The notes under the pieces: generated by a model | What the model saw: only the letters and a program-made list of their open reading frames with translations | Told to the model about the DNA's origin: nothing | Database searches by the model: none | Translations under genes and position numbers: made by a program | DNA from: Rosettibacter firmus | GTDB lineage: Bacteria; Bacteroidota; Ignavibacteria; Ignavibacteriales; Melioribacteraceae | Direction of reading: 5' to 3' | Length of the DNA: 64,000 nt | NCBI RefSeq assembly: GCF_036860695.1 | Contig: NZ_JAYKGJ010000002.1 | Coordinates: 688,001 to 752,000 of the forward strand | Shown here: in pieces, positions 17,500-25,028 of the stretch | Numbering within the stretch: position 1 is the first letter of the stretch | Layout: the number at the start of each line of letters is the position of its first letter

Positions 17500-18419
17500 A
17501 ATTATTTAATAACATTAATTTTACAAAGCTAAAAGAGAGATTAACAAAAACAAGAAATAATATATTTAATAAAATTTCTGAAACTTTAACTAAACAAGCT
17601 AAAATTGATGAAACAACCTTAGAACAAATAGAAGAAATTTTAATCTCAAGCGATATTGGTACAGTAACAACAGAAAATATTATCAATCGTGCCAGAACTT
17701 TATTATTAAAAGAAAAAGACAGATCAATTGAAAAACTTAAAGATATCATTAAAAATGAGTTGATATCTATAGTTAATATTACTTATAAAAATTTTGATTT
17801 AGATAATTATAAACCTTTTGTAATTTTAGTAATAGGTGTAAATGGCTCAGGAAAAACTACAACAGTAGGTAAATTAGCTTATAATTTTAAAAAAGCCGAC
17901 TTAAAAGTTACAATTGGCTCAGCAGATACTTTTAGAGCAGCAGCAAATGATCAATTAGAAATTTGGGCTAATAGAGCAGGCGTCGATATTATTAATGTTA
18001 ATACAAAAGAACCTTCGGCTGTAGCTTACGATACCATAAAAGCAGCACAAAAAAATCTTTCAGATATTGTAATAATTGATACGGCTGGAAGATTACATAC
18101 ACAAAAAAATTTAATGGATGAATTGAATAAAATAAAAAGAGTAATAAATAACTTACTCCCTTATGCTCCAAATGAAATTTTTCTTGTTATTGATGGTACT
18201 AATGGCCAAAATGCTCTTTATCAGGTTAATGAATTTGAAAAATACACAAATATAACTGGTTTAATTGTCACTAAATTAGATGGTACAGCCAAAGGTGGTA
18301 TAATATTTAGAATTGCAGCTGAAAAAAAGATTCCAATTAGATATATTGGAGTAGGGGAAGGAATTGAAGATCTACAAACATTTTCTCCTATCGATTTTGT
18401 TGAAGCATTATTTGATTGA
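17496..18419 (+). CDS. ftsY: Signal recognition particle receptor FtsY
   Basis: 307 residues: an N domain helix bundle (about 1-100) and a G domain. GVNGSGKTTTVGKLA is the P-loop, DTAGRLHTQKNLMDEL the switch region, TKLDGTAKGG the guanine-specificity motif and YIGVGEGIEDLQTF the C-terminal signature that separates FtsY from Ffh. It lacks the long acidic A domain of enterobacterial FtsY, as in many non-proteobacteria. It docks SRP-ribosome complexes at the inner membrane. It overlaps pgsA by 4 bases. Confidence 0.95.
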   Translation: MKLFNNINFTKLKERLTKTRNNIFNKISETLTKQAKIDETTLEQIEEILISSDIGTVTTENIINRARTLLLKEKDRSIEKLKDIIKNELISIVNITYKNFDLDNYKPFVILVIGVNGSGKTTTVGKLAYNFKKADLKVTIGSADTFRAAANDQLEIWANRAGVDIINVNTKEPSAVAYDTIKAAQKNLSDIVIIDTAGRLHTQKNLMDELNKIKRVINNLLPYAPNEIFLVIDGTNGQNALYQVNEFEKYTNITGLIVTKLDGTAKGGIIFRIAAEKKIPIRYIGVGEGIEDLQTFSPIDFVEALFD

Positions 18420-18422
18420 AAT

Positions 18423-19343
18423 ATGAAAACAAATAGCTATTTATTTATTATAAATCCCGCTGCTGGAAATTGGAGAGGACTTAAAGTAGTTGACAAAATC
18501 AAAAAATATCTGGCAAGGAAAAAAATTTCACATCATATAGAAGTTTCACAATTTCCTGGACATATTCGTGAGCTTGTTAAAACACTCAGTAAGAATTTTA
18601 CTCATCTTATATCTGTAGGAGGAGATGGTACACTAAATGAACTTATCAATGGATTAGATGTTAATTCTTTTAATACAATTGGCTTGTTACCAATTGGTAC
18701 AGGAAATGATTTTGCAAGAAACTTAAACTTGTATAAAAATTTATACTCAGATCTTGATGTAATCTTTAATAGCAAAAAACATTATTCATTTGATATTGGA
18801 CAATCAATAATTCTCGAAGAAAAATCAAATGAAAAAAAATATTATCGATTCATTAATAGTTTAGGTATTGGATTTGATGCTTTAGTAGCTAAGATTAATC
18901 AAAGGTCAAAGCATTTAAATGGTTTATTTTCCTATCTTTATGCCATTTCCTTAGCATTAATTAAAAGAAAAGATTTTATTGCTGACATAACAGTTGATAA
19001 TACTCAATATATTTCTGGCAAAAAACTTTTAATTACAATTGGAAATGGCTTTACAACTGGTGGCGGATTCTATTTAACACCAGATGCAATTATAAACGAT
19101 AATAAACTTGATCTTTGCTTAATCGATTCAATATCAACATTGAAGTTATTAAGATCCCTGCCTAAAGCTTTATTTAATAAACTACATACAGTTAAAGAAG
19201 CACATTTACTAAAATTTATTGAAGCCAGAGTTCAAATGAAAGATTCAGTAATAGTTCATGCTGATGGTGAAATAGTAACCGAATCTGCAAAATCGGTTGA
19301 AATTACGATCTTAAAAAACGAATTAAAAATAATTTCTAATTAA
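18423..19343 (+). CDS. Diacylglycerol kinase-family lipid kinase (YegS/DgkB-like)
   Basis: 306 residues. INPAAGNWRG near residue 10 and SVGGDGTLNELINGL near 60-74 form the nucleotide-binding DAGK catalytic motif; PIGTGNDFARNL follows. The C-terminal beta domain has TIGNGFTTGGGFYLTPDA and VHADGE. The family phosphorylates diacylglycerol or related lipids at the membrane. Position next to pgsA fits phospholipid metabolism. The exact lipid substrate cannot be told. Confidence 0.85.
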   Translation: MKTNSYLFIINPAAGNWRGLKVVDKIKKYLARKKISHHIEVSQFPGHIRELVKTLSKNFTHLISVGGDGTLNELINGLDVNSFNTIGLLPIGTGNDFARNLNLYKNLYSDLDVIFNSKKHYSFDIGQSIILEEKSNEKKYYRFINSLGIGFDALVAKINQRSKHLNGLFSYLYAISLALIKRKDFIADITVDNTQYISGKKLLITIGNGFTTGGGFYLTPDAIINDNKLDLCLIDSISTLKLLRSLPKALFNKLHTVKEAHLLKFIEARVQMKDSVIVHADGEIVTESAKSVEITILKNELKIISN

Positions 19344-19345
19344 AT

Positions 19346-19552
19346 ATGTTTTTTAAAAAAATAAGACCCAGAGATTTCGAATACATTCCCAGATATTATG
19401 ATCCCGAAAAAGATCCTGAAGAACGCTTAAAACGTCGATTGGGATTTAATAGAAAAAGGAAATTCAAAAGAAAGGGAAGAAATCCAGTTTACTGGTTGGT
19501 AATATTTATAATTATTCTTTATTTCTACTTAAAATTAAAGGGATTAATTTAA
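19346..19552 (+). CDS. Small basic membrane protein (68 aa)
   Basis: 68 residues, starting 2 bases after the lipid kinase stop. RPRDFEYIPRYYDPEKDPEE near the N-terminus resembles a small protein I recall from Bacteroidota that is often mis-annotated as a riboflavin synthase subunit. A very basic stretch (about 31-45) follows, then one membrane helix (about 47-64). The function is unknown. The basic patch before the helix suggests the N-terminus stays in the cytoplasm. Confidence 0.6.
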   Translation: MFFKKIRPRDFEYIPRYYDPEKDPEERLKRRLGFNRKRKFKRKGRNPVYWLVIFIIILYFYLKLKGLI

Positions 19553-19572
19553 TTTCCAGTTTATCTTAGTTT

Positions 19573-19590
19573 ACATAATATACATTATGT
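19573..19590. terminator. Weak AT-rich hairpin between convergent genes
   Basis: ACATAAT (19573-19579) and ATTATGT (19584-19590) can pair around an ATAC loop, between the convergent ends of the 68-aa gene and ricT. The stem has one G-C pair per arm and no T run, so a terminator role is only suggested by its place. Confidence 0.2.
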
Positions 19591-19609
19591 GCTGAATTAT
19601 TATTTGCGA

Positions 19610-20449
19610 TTATTCATTAATTTCAAAAGATAAGCAACATTTTAATTTACCACATGGTCCACTCAATTTGCCCATATTTGATAATAAATTTTGTTCTGTT
19701 GCTAATTGTGTAGTGATCTTTTTGAAGCTACAAAGAAATGAAGAACAGCAAAATTCTCGACCACAAGTACCAACACCACCAATTTTTTTTGCTTCGTCTC
19801 TAACACCAATTTGTCTTAATTCGATTCTTGTTTTAAATTCAGCAGCTAAATCTTTTGCAAGTTCTCTAAAATCAACTCTGCCATCTGCAGTATAAAAGAA
19901 AAACAATTTTTTTCGATCAAACTGAAAATGTACACTAACTAATTTCATTTCCAATTTATGTTTTTCAATCAACTTTTTGAAAAATGGTACAGCTCTTTCT
20001 TCATCCTGAATATTTCTTCTTACTTTTTCAAAATCTTCATTAGTGCATTTTCTTATAACCTCAGGTAAGGATTCATCAAATAATCCCAAACAGTTTCTCT
20101 TTAATCTTACTAATTCACCAACTGATTTAACTTGGGCTATATCAAGACAATCATCTTCTCTTAGTATAATAAAATCTCCTGGATGTAATTCTTCTTTAAA
20201 ATCAGACGGGATTGTGCAAAAACTACTGCTCAATAATCCATTGCACCGAATTTCTATAATATTCCTAAAATCAATTGGAACGTAAGATTGTAGCTTATGA
20301 TGAGAATAAAAACAGCCACTTATATTGGAATTAAAATTATGTAGCTTTTTTACGATTAATGAATAGTAGCTGTTATAATTAGGCTTATCTTTAAAATTAA
20401 TCGATCTGTTTATATCTTTTTCAAGATCAGGTAAATTTATTTCAGACAC
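19610..20449 (-). CDS. ricT: RicT / PSP1-domain protein
   Basis: 279 residues. The C-terminal PSP1 region has the family's Cys pattern: GGVGTCGREFCCSSFLC (about 228-244) and SGPCGKLKCCLSFE at the end. In Bacillus subtilis RicT (YaaT) forms a complex with RicA and RicF that binds 4Fe-4S clusters and promotes RNase Y-dependent mRNA processing. The neighbour holB lies 3 bases upstream, the same order as in B. subtilis (holB-yaaT). No RicA or RicF gene is in the window. Residues 1-90 are less conserved. Confidence 0.85.
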   Translation of the reverse strand: MSEINLPDLEKDINRSINFKDKPNYNSYYSLIVKKLHNFNSNISGCFYSHHKLQSYVPIDFRNIIEIRCNGLLSSSFCTIPSDFKEELHPGDFIILREDDCLDIAQVKSVGELVRLKRNCLGLFDESLPEVIRKCTNEDFEKVRRNIQDEERAVPFFKKLIEKHKLEMKLVSVHFQFDRKKLFFFYTADGRVDFRELAKDLAAEFKTRIELRQIGVRDEAKKIGGVGTCGREFCCSSFLCSFKKITTQLATEQNLLSNMGKLSGPCGKLKCCLSFEINE

Positions 20450-20452
20450 TAA

Positions 20453-21568
20453 TTAATTCCTTATTGATAATGACGCTAACTCAAATATAAGATTAAGCGA
20501 TAATACATTCAAGTTAAGATTTTTATCACAATAGTTTTCTATTACATCTAATTTGTGATACAAATTTTCGACATCAGCATCATAGAATTTTGAATTAAAC
20601 TTTTCAATTGTTTCCTTGTAATCTACAAAGTAAAAATTATTATTATTGTATCTATGTTTTATTACATCATTTAACCATATTTTAATTAAACTAATAATTA
20701 CTTTTAATTCTTCGTTAGAATATTCTGACAATGATTCTAATAATTCATTGTAAGCTGTAGAAAATCTTTTCCCAATTGAATAACGAAGTACAGAAATAAT
20801 TTTCTCTAAAAGTAAATCTAAATTTCTCTCAAGTAAAATTAATGCTTTATAGACAGAACCATCAGAAAAATGAGCAACTTTTCTTGCAATATTTTCATTA
20901 ACATTAAAATAGTCTATTAATACTTTTGTAACCGCATGTTCGCTTAATGGATTAAAATTTACTATCCAGCATCGAGATTGAATGGTTGGCAATAATTTAT
21001 CAATATTTGAAGTTATCAAAAAAAAGATTATTCCTTTAGGAGGTTCTTCCAGACTTTTTAATAATGCATTTTGAGTTTGTTCATTCATTAAATCAGCATC
21101 AACTATAAATATAAATCTAAGTGGAGCATTCTGATATTCATAACCAATAAATTTTTTTATATCTCTTATACTATTAATTTTTATAGTGTTGGCATCTTCA
21201 ATAGATATTTTATAATAAGGATTTATAACTTTCTTATTGATTTCATTCTGAATTAATTCTATTTGTTCTTTACTTAATTTTTCGATTGATGAGTCTTCTG
21301 AAGTTTCACCTTTAGCGCGTGGTAGTGGAAAAATTAATTTAACAAAAGGTTCTTGCAAATTTTTTATGTTTCTTACTGCATTAATTTTAATATTGTCCGA
21401 AAAATCTGAATACAAAATTTGTGAGTATTGAAGAGCAGTAAAATATTTTCCAACACCTTCTGGACCATTAAAAATAAAGGCGTGTGGGACACGCCTTCTT
21501 TCATAAAAACTGGTTAATATTTCTTTGGCCTGCTCTTGTTCTAATACTTTATCCCAGTTATAGTTCAT
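20453..21568 (-). CDS. holB: DNA polymerase III delta' subunit (clamp loader AAA+ protein)
   Basis: 371 residues. Domains of a clamp loader subunit are visible: LEQEQAKEILTSFYERRRVPHAFIF, the P-loop place GPEGVGKY (35-42), NALLKSLEEPPKGIIFFLIT, and the SRC motif in IQSRCWIVNF. The P-loop has Lys-Tyr where an active ATPase has Lys-Thr/Ser, and there is no zinc finger; in its place is an insert with an acidic, charged stretch (about 85-125). This points to a non-ATPase delta' rather than tau/gamma (DnaX). It overlaps the DUF2795 gene by 4 bases and precedes ricT. Confidence 0.85.
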   Translation of the reverse strand: MNYNWDKVLEQEQAKEILTSFYERRRVPHAFIFNGPEGVGKYFTALQYSQILYSDFSDNIKINAVRNIKNLQEPFVKLIFPLPRAKGETSEDSSIEKLSKEQIELIQNEINKKVINPYYKISIEDANTIKINSIRDIKKFIGYEYQNAPLRFIFIVDADLMNEQTQNALLKSLEEPPKGIIFFLITSNIDKLLPTIQSRCWIVNFNPLSEHAVTKVLIDYFNVNENIARKVAHFSDGSVYKALILLERNLDLLLEKIISVLRYSIGKRFSTAYNELLESLSEYSNEELKVIISLIKIWLNDVIKHRYNNNNFYFVDYKETIEKFNSKFYDADVENLYHKLDVIENYCDKNLNLNVLSLNLIFELASLSIRN

Positions 21569-21795
21569 GATTTAATTTCGTCATCATCTGTGTAGAAGAA
21601 ATCTTCGTCACTGGGATAGTCAGGCCATATGTCTTCGATTGATTCGTATGGTTCATCAGAATCCTCCAGTTCCTGGAGGTTCTCAATTACTTCAATTGGA
21701 GCACCAATACGTTCTGCATAATCTATTAATTCTTCTTTTGTTGCAGGCCATGGAGCATCATCTAAATAAGAAGCTAACTCAACGGTCCAAATCAT
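21565..21795 (-). CDS. DUF2795 small acidic protein (76 aa)
   Basis: 76 residues. Residues about 5-45 (LASYLDDAPWPATKEELIDYAERIGAP) match DUF2795, a helical module of unknown function. The C-terminal 25 residues are very acidic and aromatic (IWPDYPSDEDFFYTDDDE). No membrane segment is present. It overlaps holB by 4 bases and lies 15 bases downstream of the M23 gene, so it is within that operon. A GGGGGA-type SD (GGGGGGATTAAGC just before the ATG) supports the start. The role cannot be inferred. Confidence 0.75.
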   Translation of the reverse strand: MIWTVELASYLDDAPWPATKEELIDYAERIGAPIEVIENLQELEDSDEPYESIEDIWPDYPSDEDFFYTDDDEIKS

Positions 21796-21810
21796 AGCTT
21801 AATCCCCCCT

Positions 21811-22737
21811 TTATTTTTTTACAATCTCAAATAGTTTTACATCTTCTAAGATAAAATTTAATGGATTAAGAGCTATACCATCATGTCGCACTTCATAGTG
21901 TAAATGTGGTCCTGTTGTTAGAAATCCAGAATTTCCAGTTTTAGCTATAAGGTCACCGCGACTAACTTTTTGTCCAGGTTTAACTTTCACGCTTGAAAGA
22001 TGAGCATAAAGTGTTCTATAACCAAATCCATGATCAATTTCCAGAGTTAATCCAAAACCACTTCTACTCCCTACAAAATCAACAGTTCCCGAACCTGGGG
22101 CATAAACATTTGTACCCACATCGGTAATTATATCTATTCCATTATGCATTCTTCTAATTTTTAAAATTGGATGTACTCTCATACCAAAATCATCGGCAAT
22201 TGTTCCCTCGCATGGCTTAATTGCAGGTATAGATTCATATAAAATTTCATTTTCTTTTAATTTTCTTGAAATCTCTTCGTAATTATTTTTTTCTTTATTA
22301 AATTTTAAGGAAATCTGATTAATATAAGAATCTAATTTATTTAAATATTCTGCAACTTTCCCTGGATTATTCGAATTCAAAGGCATAAAAATAGAGCCCC
22401 CAGTACCGTAAAATTCCTCATTATTTAAGATTGGTTCTAAGTTAACAGCTAATCTTAAATCATAGCTCAATTGAGAAAGTTCGGATATTCGTTTATCCAA
22501 ACTTTTATAGTTTTCAACCATTTGGTTGAGTTTTTCTTTAAGCTCTTTGTTTGTCTTTTTTAATGCTCTGATTTCAGAATCGGGATTTAAAAACTCATTA
22601 AATACAAAATAAGTTCCAAATAAGAAAAATGAAATCAGAACAGAAAAAAAGAATACAAGAAATACAAACTTTTTATAAAAGTTTTGTATTTCGACAAACT
22701 TGAGCTTTGATTTTGAAAAGTAGTAAAATTTTTTCAT
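21811..22737 (-). CDS. M23-family peptidoglycan endopeptidase with coiled coil
   Basis: 308 residues. A membrane segment (about 25-48) anchors a periplasmic coiled coil (about 55-100 and 140-170) and a C-terminal LytM/M23 domain. The zinc ligands are seen in RMHNGIDI (His, Asp) and GPHLHYEVR (HLH); YAHLSS supplies the catalytic His. All are intact, so an active glycyl/DD-endopeptidase or EnvC/NlpD-type activator is possible. A TTGACA-type promoter lies in the gap upstream. It is followed by DUF2795, holB and ricT. Confidence 0.9.
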   Translation of the reverse strand: MKKFYYFSKSKLKFVEIQNFYKKFVFLVFFFSVLISFFLFGTYFVFNEFLNPDSEIRALKKTNKELKEKLNQMVENYKSLDKRISELSQLSYDLRLAVNLEPILNNEEFYGTGGSIFMPLNSNNPGKVAEYLNKLDSYINQISLKFNKEKNNYEEISRKLKENEILYESIPAIKPCEGTIADDFGMRVHPILKIRRMHNGIDIITDVGTNVYAPGSGTVDFVGSRSGFGLTLEIDHGFGYRTLYAHLSSVKVKPGQKVSRGDLIAKTGNSGFLTTGPHLHYEVRHDGIALNPLNFILEDVKLFEIVKK

Positions 22738-22754
22738 ATCTAAACTGTGGTGCG

Positions 22755-22783
22755 AAAATAATAAATGAAAAATCCCATGTCAA
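22755..22783 (-). promoter_or_regulatory. Sigma-70-like promoter for the M23 peptidase gene
   Basis: On the minus strand a perfect TTGACA (22778-22783) is 17 bases from TATTTT (22755-22760), within the 63-base gap after hprK. TATTTTCG also comes within one base of the Bacteroidota -7 element TAnnTTTG. Initiation about 7 bases downstream would leave a leader of only about 10 bases with no SD. Confidence 0.55.
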
Positions 22784-22800
22784 GAAAATAGTTTTATTTA

Positions 22801-23811
22801 TTATTCAAAATCATGTTCAAAATATTCAACTGTTCTATCTAAATTTTCTCCTTTTTCTCTAATATGTTTAAGAATTTTTGAATTTAAAACTTTTGCAGCA
22901 TCATAACCATAATGTTTCAGTAGATAATTTATTGCAATAATCTCAGAGATAACAGTAATATTTTTACCGGGAACAATTGGTAATTTTATATAAGGTATTT
23001 CAACATCAAGAATTTTAACATATATATCATCAAGACCTGTTCTTGTATAATCTTCTTTTTCATTCCATATTTCGAGTTCTACCACAACCTCGAGTCGTTT
23101 TTGAAATCTAATTGCCCGAACACCAAACATACTTCTTACATCGATAATGCCAATACCACGCAATTCCATAAAATGTTTTACAAGTTCAGTTCCTGAACCC
23201 ATTAGAATCCCTTCCCCCTTTTTAGTTAGAATCACAACATCGTCTGCTACTAATCGATGACCTCTTTCAACTAAATCTAAAGCAACCTCACTTTTACCTA
23301 TTCCAGATTTCCCTGTAAAAAGAATACCAACTCCATACACATCCACAAAAGAACCATGAATTGTAATTCTTGGTGCAAATTGATCATCTAAGAAATCGCC
23401 TATCAAATAAATTAACTTTGTAGTAGAATAATCAGAACCAAAGATAGGTATTTTATATTGATTAGCTAATTCGAGCATTTCCGGGGAAGGTAAATTACTA
23501 TTTGTAATAATTACACACGGAATATTAAATCTAAAAATATTTTCAAGGGATTTTTTTCTTTCCTCAGGCTTAAGGTTATGCAAATAGCTCATTTCTGTAT
23601 TACCAAAAATTTGAATACGATTATAAGCAAAAAGATCTAGGAAACCTGCCAGAGGTAATCCCGGTCTATGAACATTCTGATCTTTAATTAGTCTATCAAA
23701 TCCAACCTCGTCATTTAGCAATCTTAATTTGAATCTTTCTTTTGTATTTTTATAAAAAAATTCGACGGATATACTTTCTTTCTTTATGATATTTCTATCA
23801 TCAAGTTTCAT
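22801..23811 (-). CDS. hprK: HPr kinase/phosphorylase
   Basis: 336 residues, slightly longer than the Bacillus enzyme. The N-terminal domain (1-140) ends with the conserved APRITIHGSFVDVYG (His152). The P-loop is GKSGIGKS (167-174), followed by LVADDVV, and the HprK signature ELRGIGIIDVRSMFG (216-230). It phosphorylates and dephosphorylates Ser46 of HPr. The HPr encoded at 59920-60186 keeps Ser46. hpf lies upstream with a 4-base overlap, as in many diderm genomes. Confidence 0.95.
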   Translation of the reverse strand: MKLDDRNIIKKESISVEFFYKNTKERFKLRLLNDEVGFDRLIKDQNVHRPGLPLAGFLDLFAYNRIQIFGNTEMSYLHNLKPEERKKSLENIFRFNIPCVIITNSNLPSPEMLELANQYKIPIFGSDYSTTKLIYLIGDFLDDQFAPRITIHGSFVDVYGVGILFTGKSGIGKSEVALDLVERGHRLVADDVVILTKKGEGILMGSGTELVKHFMELRGIGIIDVRSMFGVRAIRFQKRLEVVVELEIWNEKEDYTRTGLDDIYVKILDVEIPYIKLPIVPGKNITVISEIIAINYLLKHYGYDAAKVLNSKILKHIREKGENLDRTVEYFEHDFE

Positions 23812-24113
23812 GATCTTTTCCTGGCAATTCTTTTTGTTTTAACTTTTTCAAGCTGGCGAATTAATTTATCTACAGCACCACTTACAGATTTTTCAAAATC
23901 ATCGCTCGATTGAACTACAGAAATTGTTTTATGAGGTATTTGTAAAATAATCTCTGCTGTTTTTATACTATCTTCTGGTTTTGTATAACTAAGAATTACA
24001 TCTACGTCAAGAATTTGATCATTGAATTTTTCTAAGGATTTAATTTCATCCTTGATGAAATTTTTTAATGATTCCTTTGCACGAAATTTTCGAGATGTAA
24101 TTTTAATATTCAT
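23808..24113 (-). CDS. hpf: Ribosome hibernation promoting factor (short HPF/RaiA family)
   Basis: 101 residues, the short form without the C-terminal dimerisation domain. MNIKITSRKFRAKESLKNFI and the alternating pattern AEIILQIPHKTISVVQSSDDF fit the S30EA fold; the basic tail (KTKRIARKR) fits 30S binding. It blocks the decoding centre in stationary phase. It lies between xerC and hprK; hpf next to PTS regulators is a frequent arrangement. Translation is coupled to hprK by ATGA. Confidence 0.88.
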   Translation of the reverse strand: MNIKITSRKFRAKESLKNFIKDEIKSLEKFNDQILDVDVILSYTKPEDSIKTAEIILQIPHKTISVVQSSDDFEKSVSGAVDKLIRQLEKVKTKRIARKRS

Positions 24114-24116
24114 ATT

Positions 24117-25013
24117 TTACTCCTTTTGTGATTTTGGGTGAGCCTGTTTGTAAATTTTTTTAATTCTTTCTATGCTCACATGAGTATAAATTTGTGTTGT
24201 AGATAAATTTTCATGTCCAAGTATTTCTTTAACTGCCATTAAATCTGCACCCCTATCAAGCATATGTGTTGCTGCACTATGTCTTAATATGTGAGGACTT
24301 TTTTTTACAATTTCAGCATCTTTCAAAAAACTTTTAATTATTTTATAAACATAAAATCTATTTATTCTTCTGCCTTGTTTATCAATAAAAAGAGCACCTG
24401 ATTTTTCATTTCTTAATTTTAAATATTCCATCAAAATAGGCAACGATTTAGTACCCAAAGGAACAATTCTAACTTTTGAACCTTTCCCAAAAGCTTTGAC
24501 ATTCATTTTTTCTATATTTATATCTTCGATATTTAAGTTACATATTTCAGATACACGTAATGCGCATCCATATAGTAATTCAAATATAGCTTTATTTGTA
24601 ATTCTTTGCTCTGGATTTTTTACTTTTTCTTCAATTGATTTTAATATCTCTTCATAAAAATCAACACTTATTGTTTCGGGAAGTTTTCTTTGAACTTTAG
24701 GATTAGAAATATTTCTGATTGGATTGATTTGAATTAATTCATTTTTAATGGCATAGTCAAATAATTTTCTAAGTGCGGATAATTTTCTGGCAACAGAGCT
24801 CTTCGCAATATGCTTTTCGTTTAATGACATTAAATATAGTTTTAAATGTTTTTCTGTAATTTGATTAATATTTAGTAAGCTTTTATCGTTACAAAACTCA
24901 AGGAATTCATTGAGATCACGTTTGTATGCCAGTAGCGTATTAATTGAAACACGTCTTATTCCAGATAACTCCGTTAGTAAATTCTCGATTATTGTAGATA
25001 AATTATTTGTCAT
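24117..25013 (-). CDS. xerC: Tyrosine recombinase XerC/XerD
   Basis: 298 residues, the standard length. The N-terminal SAM-like domain (about 5-90) is followed by the catalytic domain with Arg153 (CALRVSE), Lys177, His241 and Arg244 (HILRHSAATH), His267 (GHENLS) and the nucleophile Tyr276 (QIYTHV). It resolves chromosome dimers at dif. There is no integrase-like arm domain and no att-type repeat nearby, so it is a housekeeping Xer. Whether it should be named XerC or XerD cannot be told; some members of this group have one Xer only. Confidence 0.88.
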   Translation of the reverse strand: MTNNLSTIIENLLTELSGIRRVSINTLLAYKRDLNEFLEFCNDKSLLNINQITEKHLKLYLMSLNEKHIAKSSVARKLSALRKLFDYAIKNELIQINPIRNISNPKVQRKLPETISVDFYEEILKSIEEKVKNPEQRITNKAIFELLYGCALRVSEICNLNIEDINIEKMNVKAFGKGSKVRIVPLGTKSLPILMEYLKLRNEKSGALFIDKQGRRINRFYVYKIIKSFLKDAEIVKKSPHILRHSAATHMLDRGADLMAVKEILGHENLSTTQIYTHVSIERIKKIYKQAHPKSQKE

Positions 25014-25028
25014 TATAGATAATAATAA

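Noticed and set aside
24117-25013. Xer recombinase as a sign of an integrated element
   Set aside because: It has the size and motifs of housekeeping Xer, sits among core genes and has no flanking repeats, excisionase or cargo.
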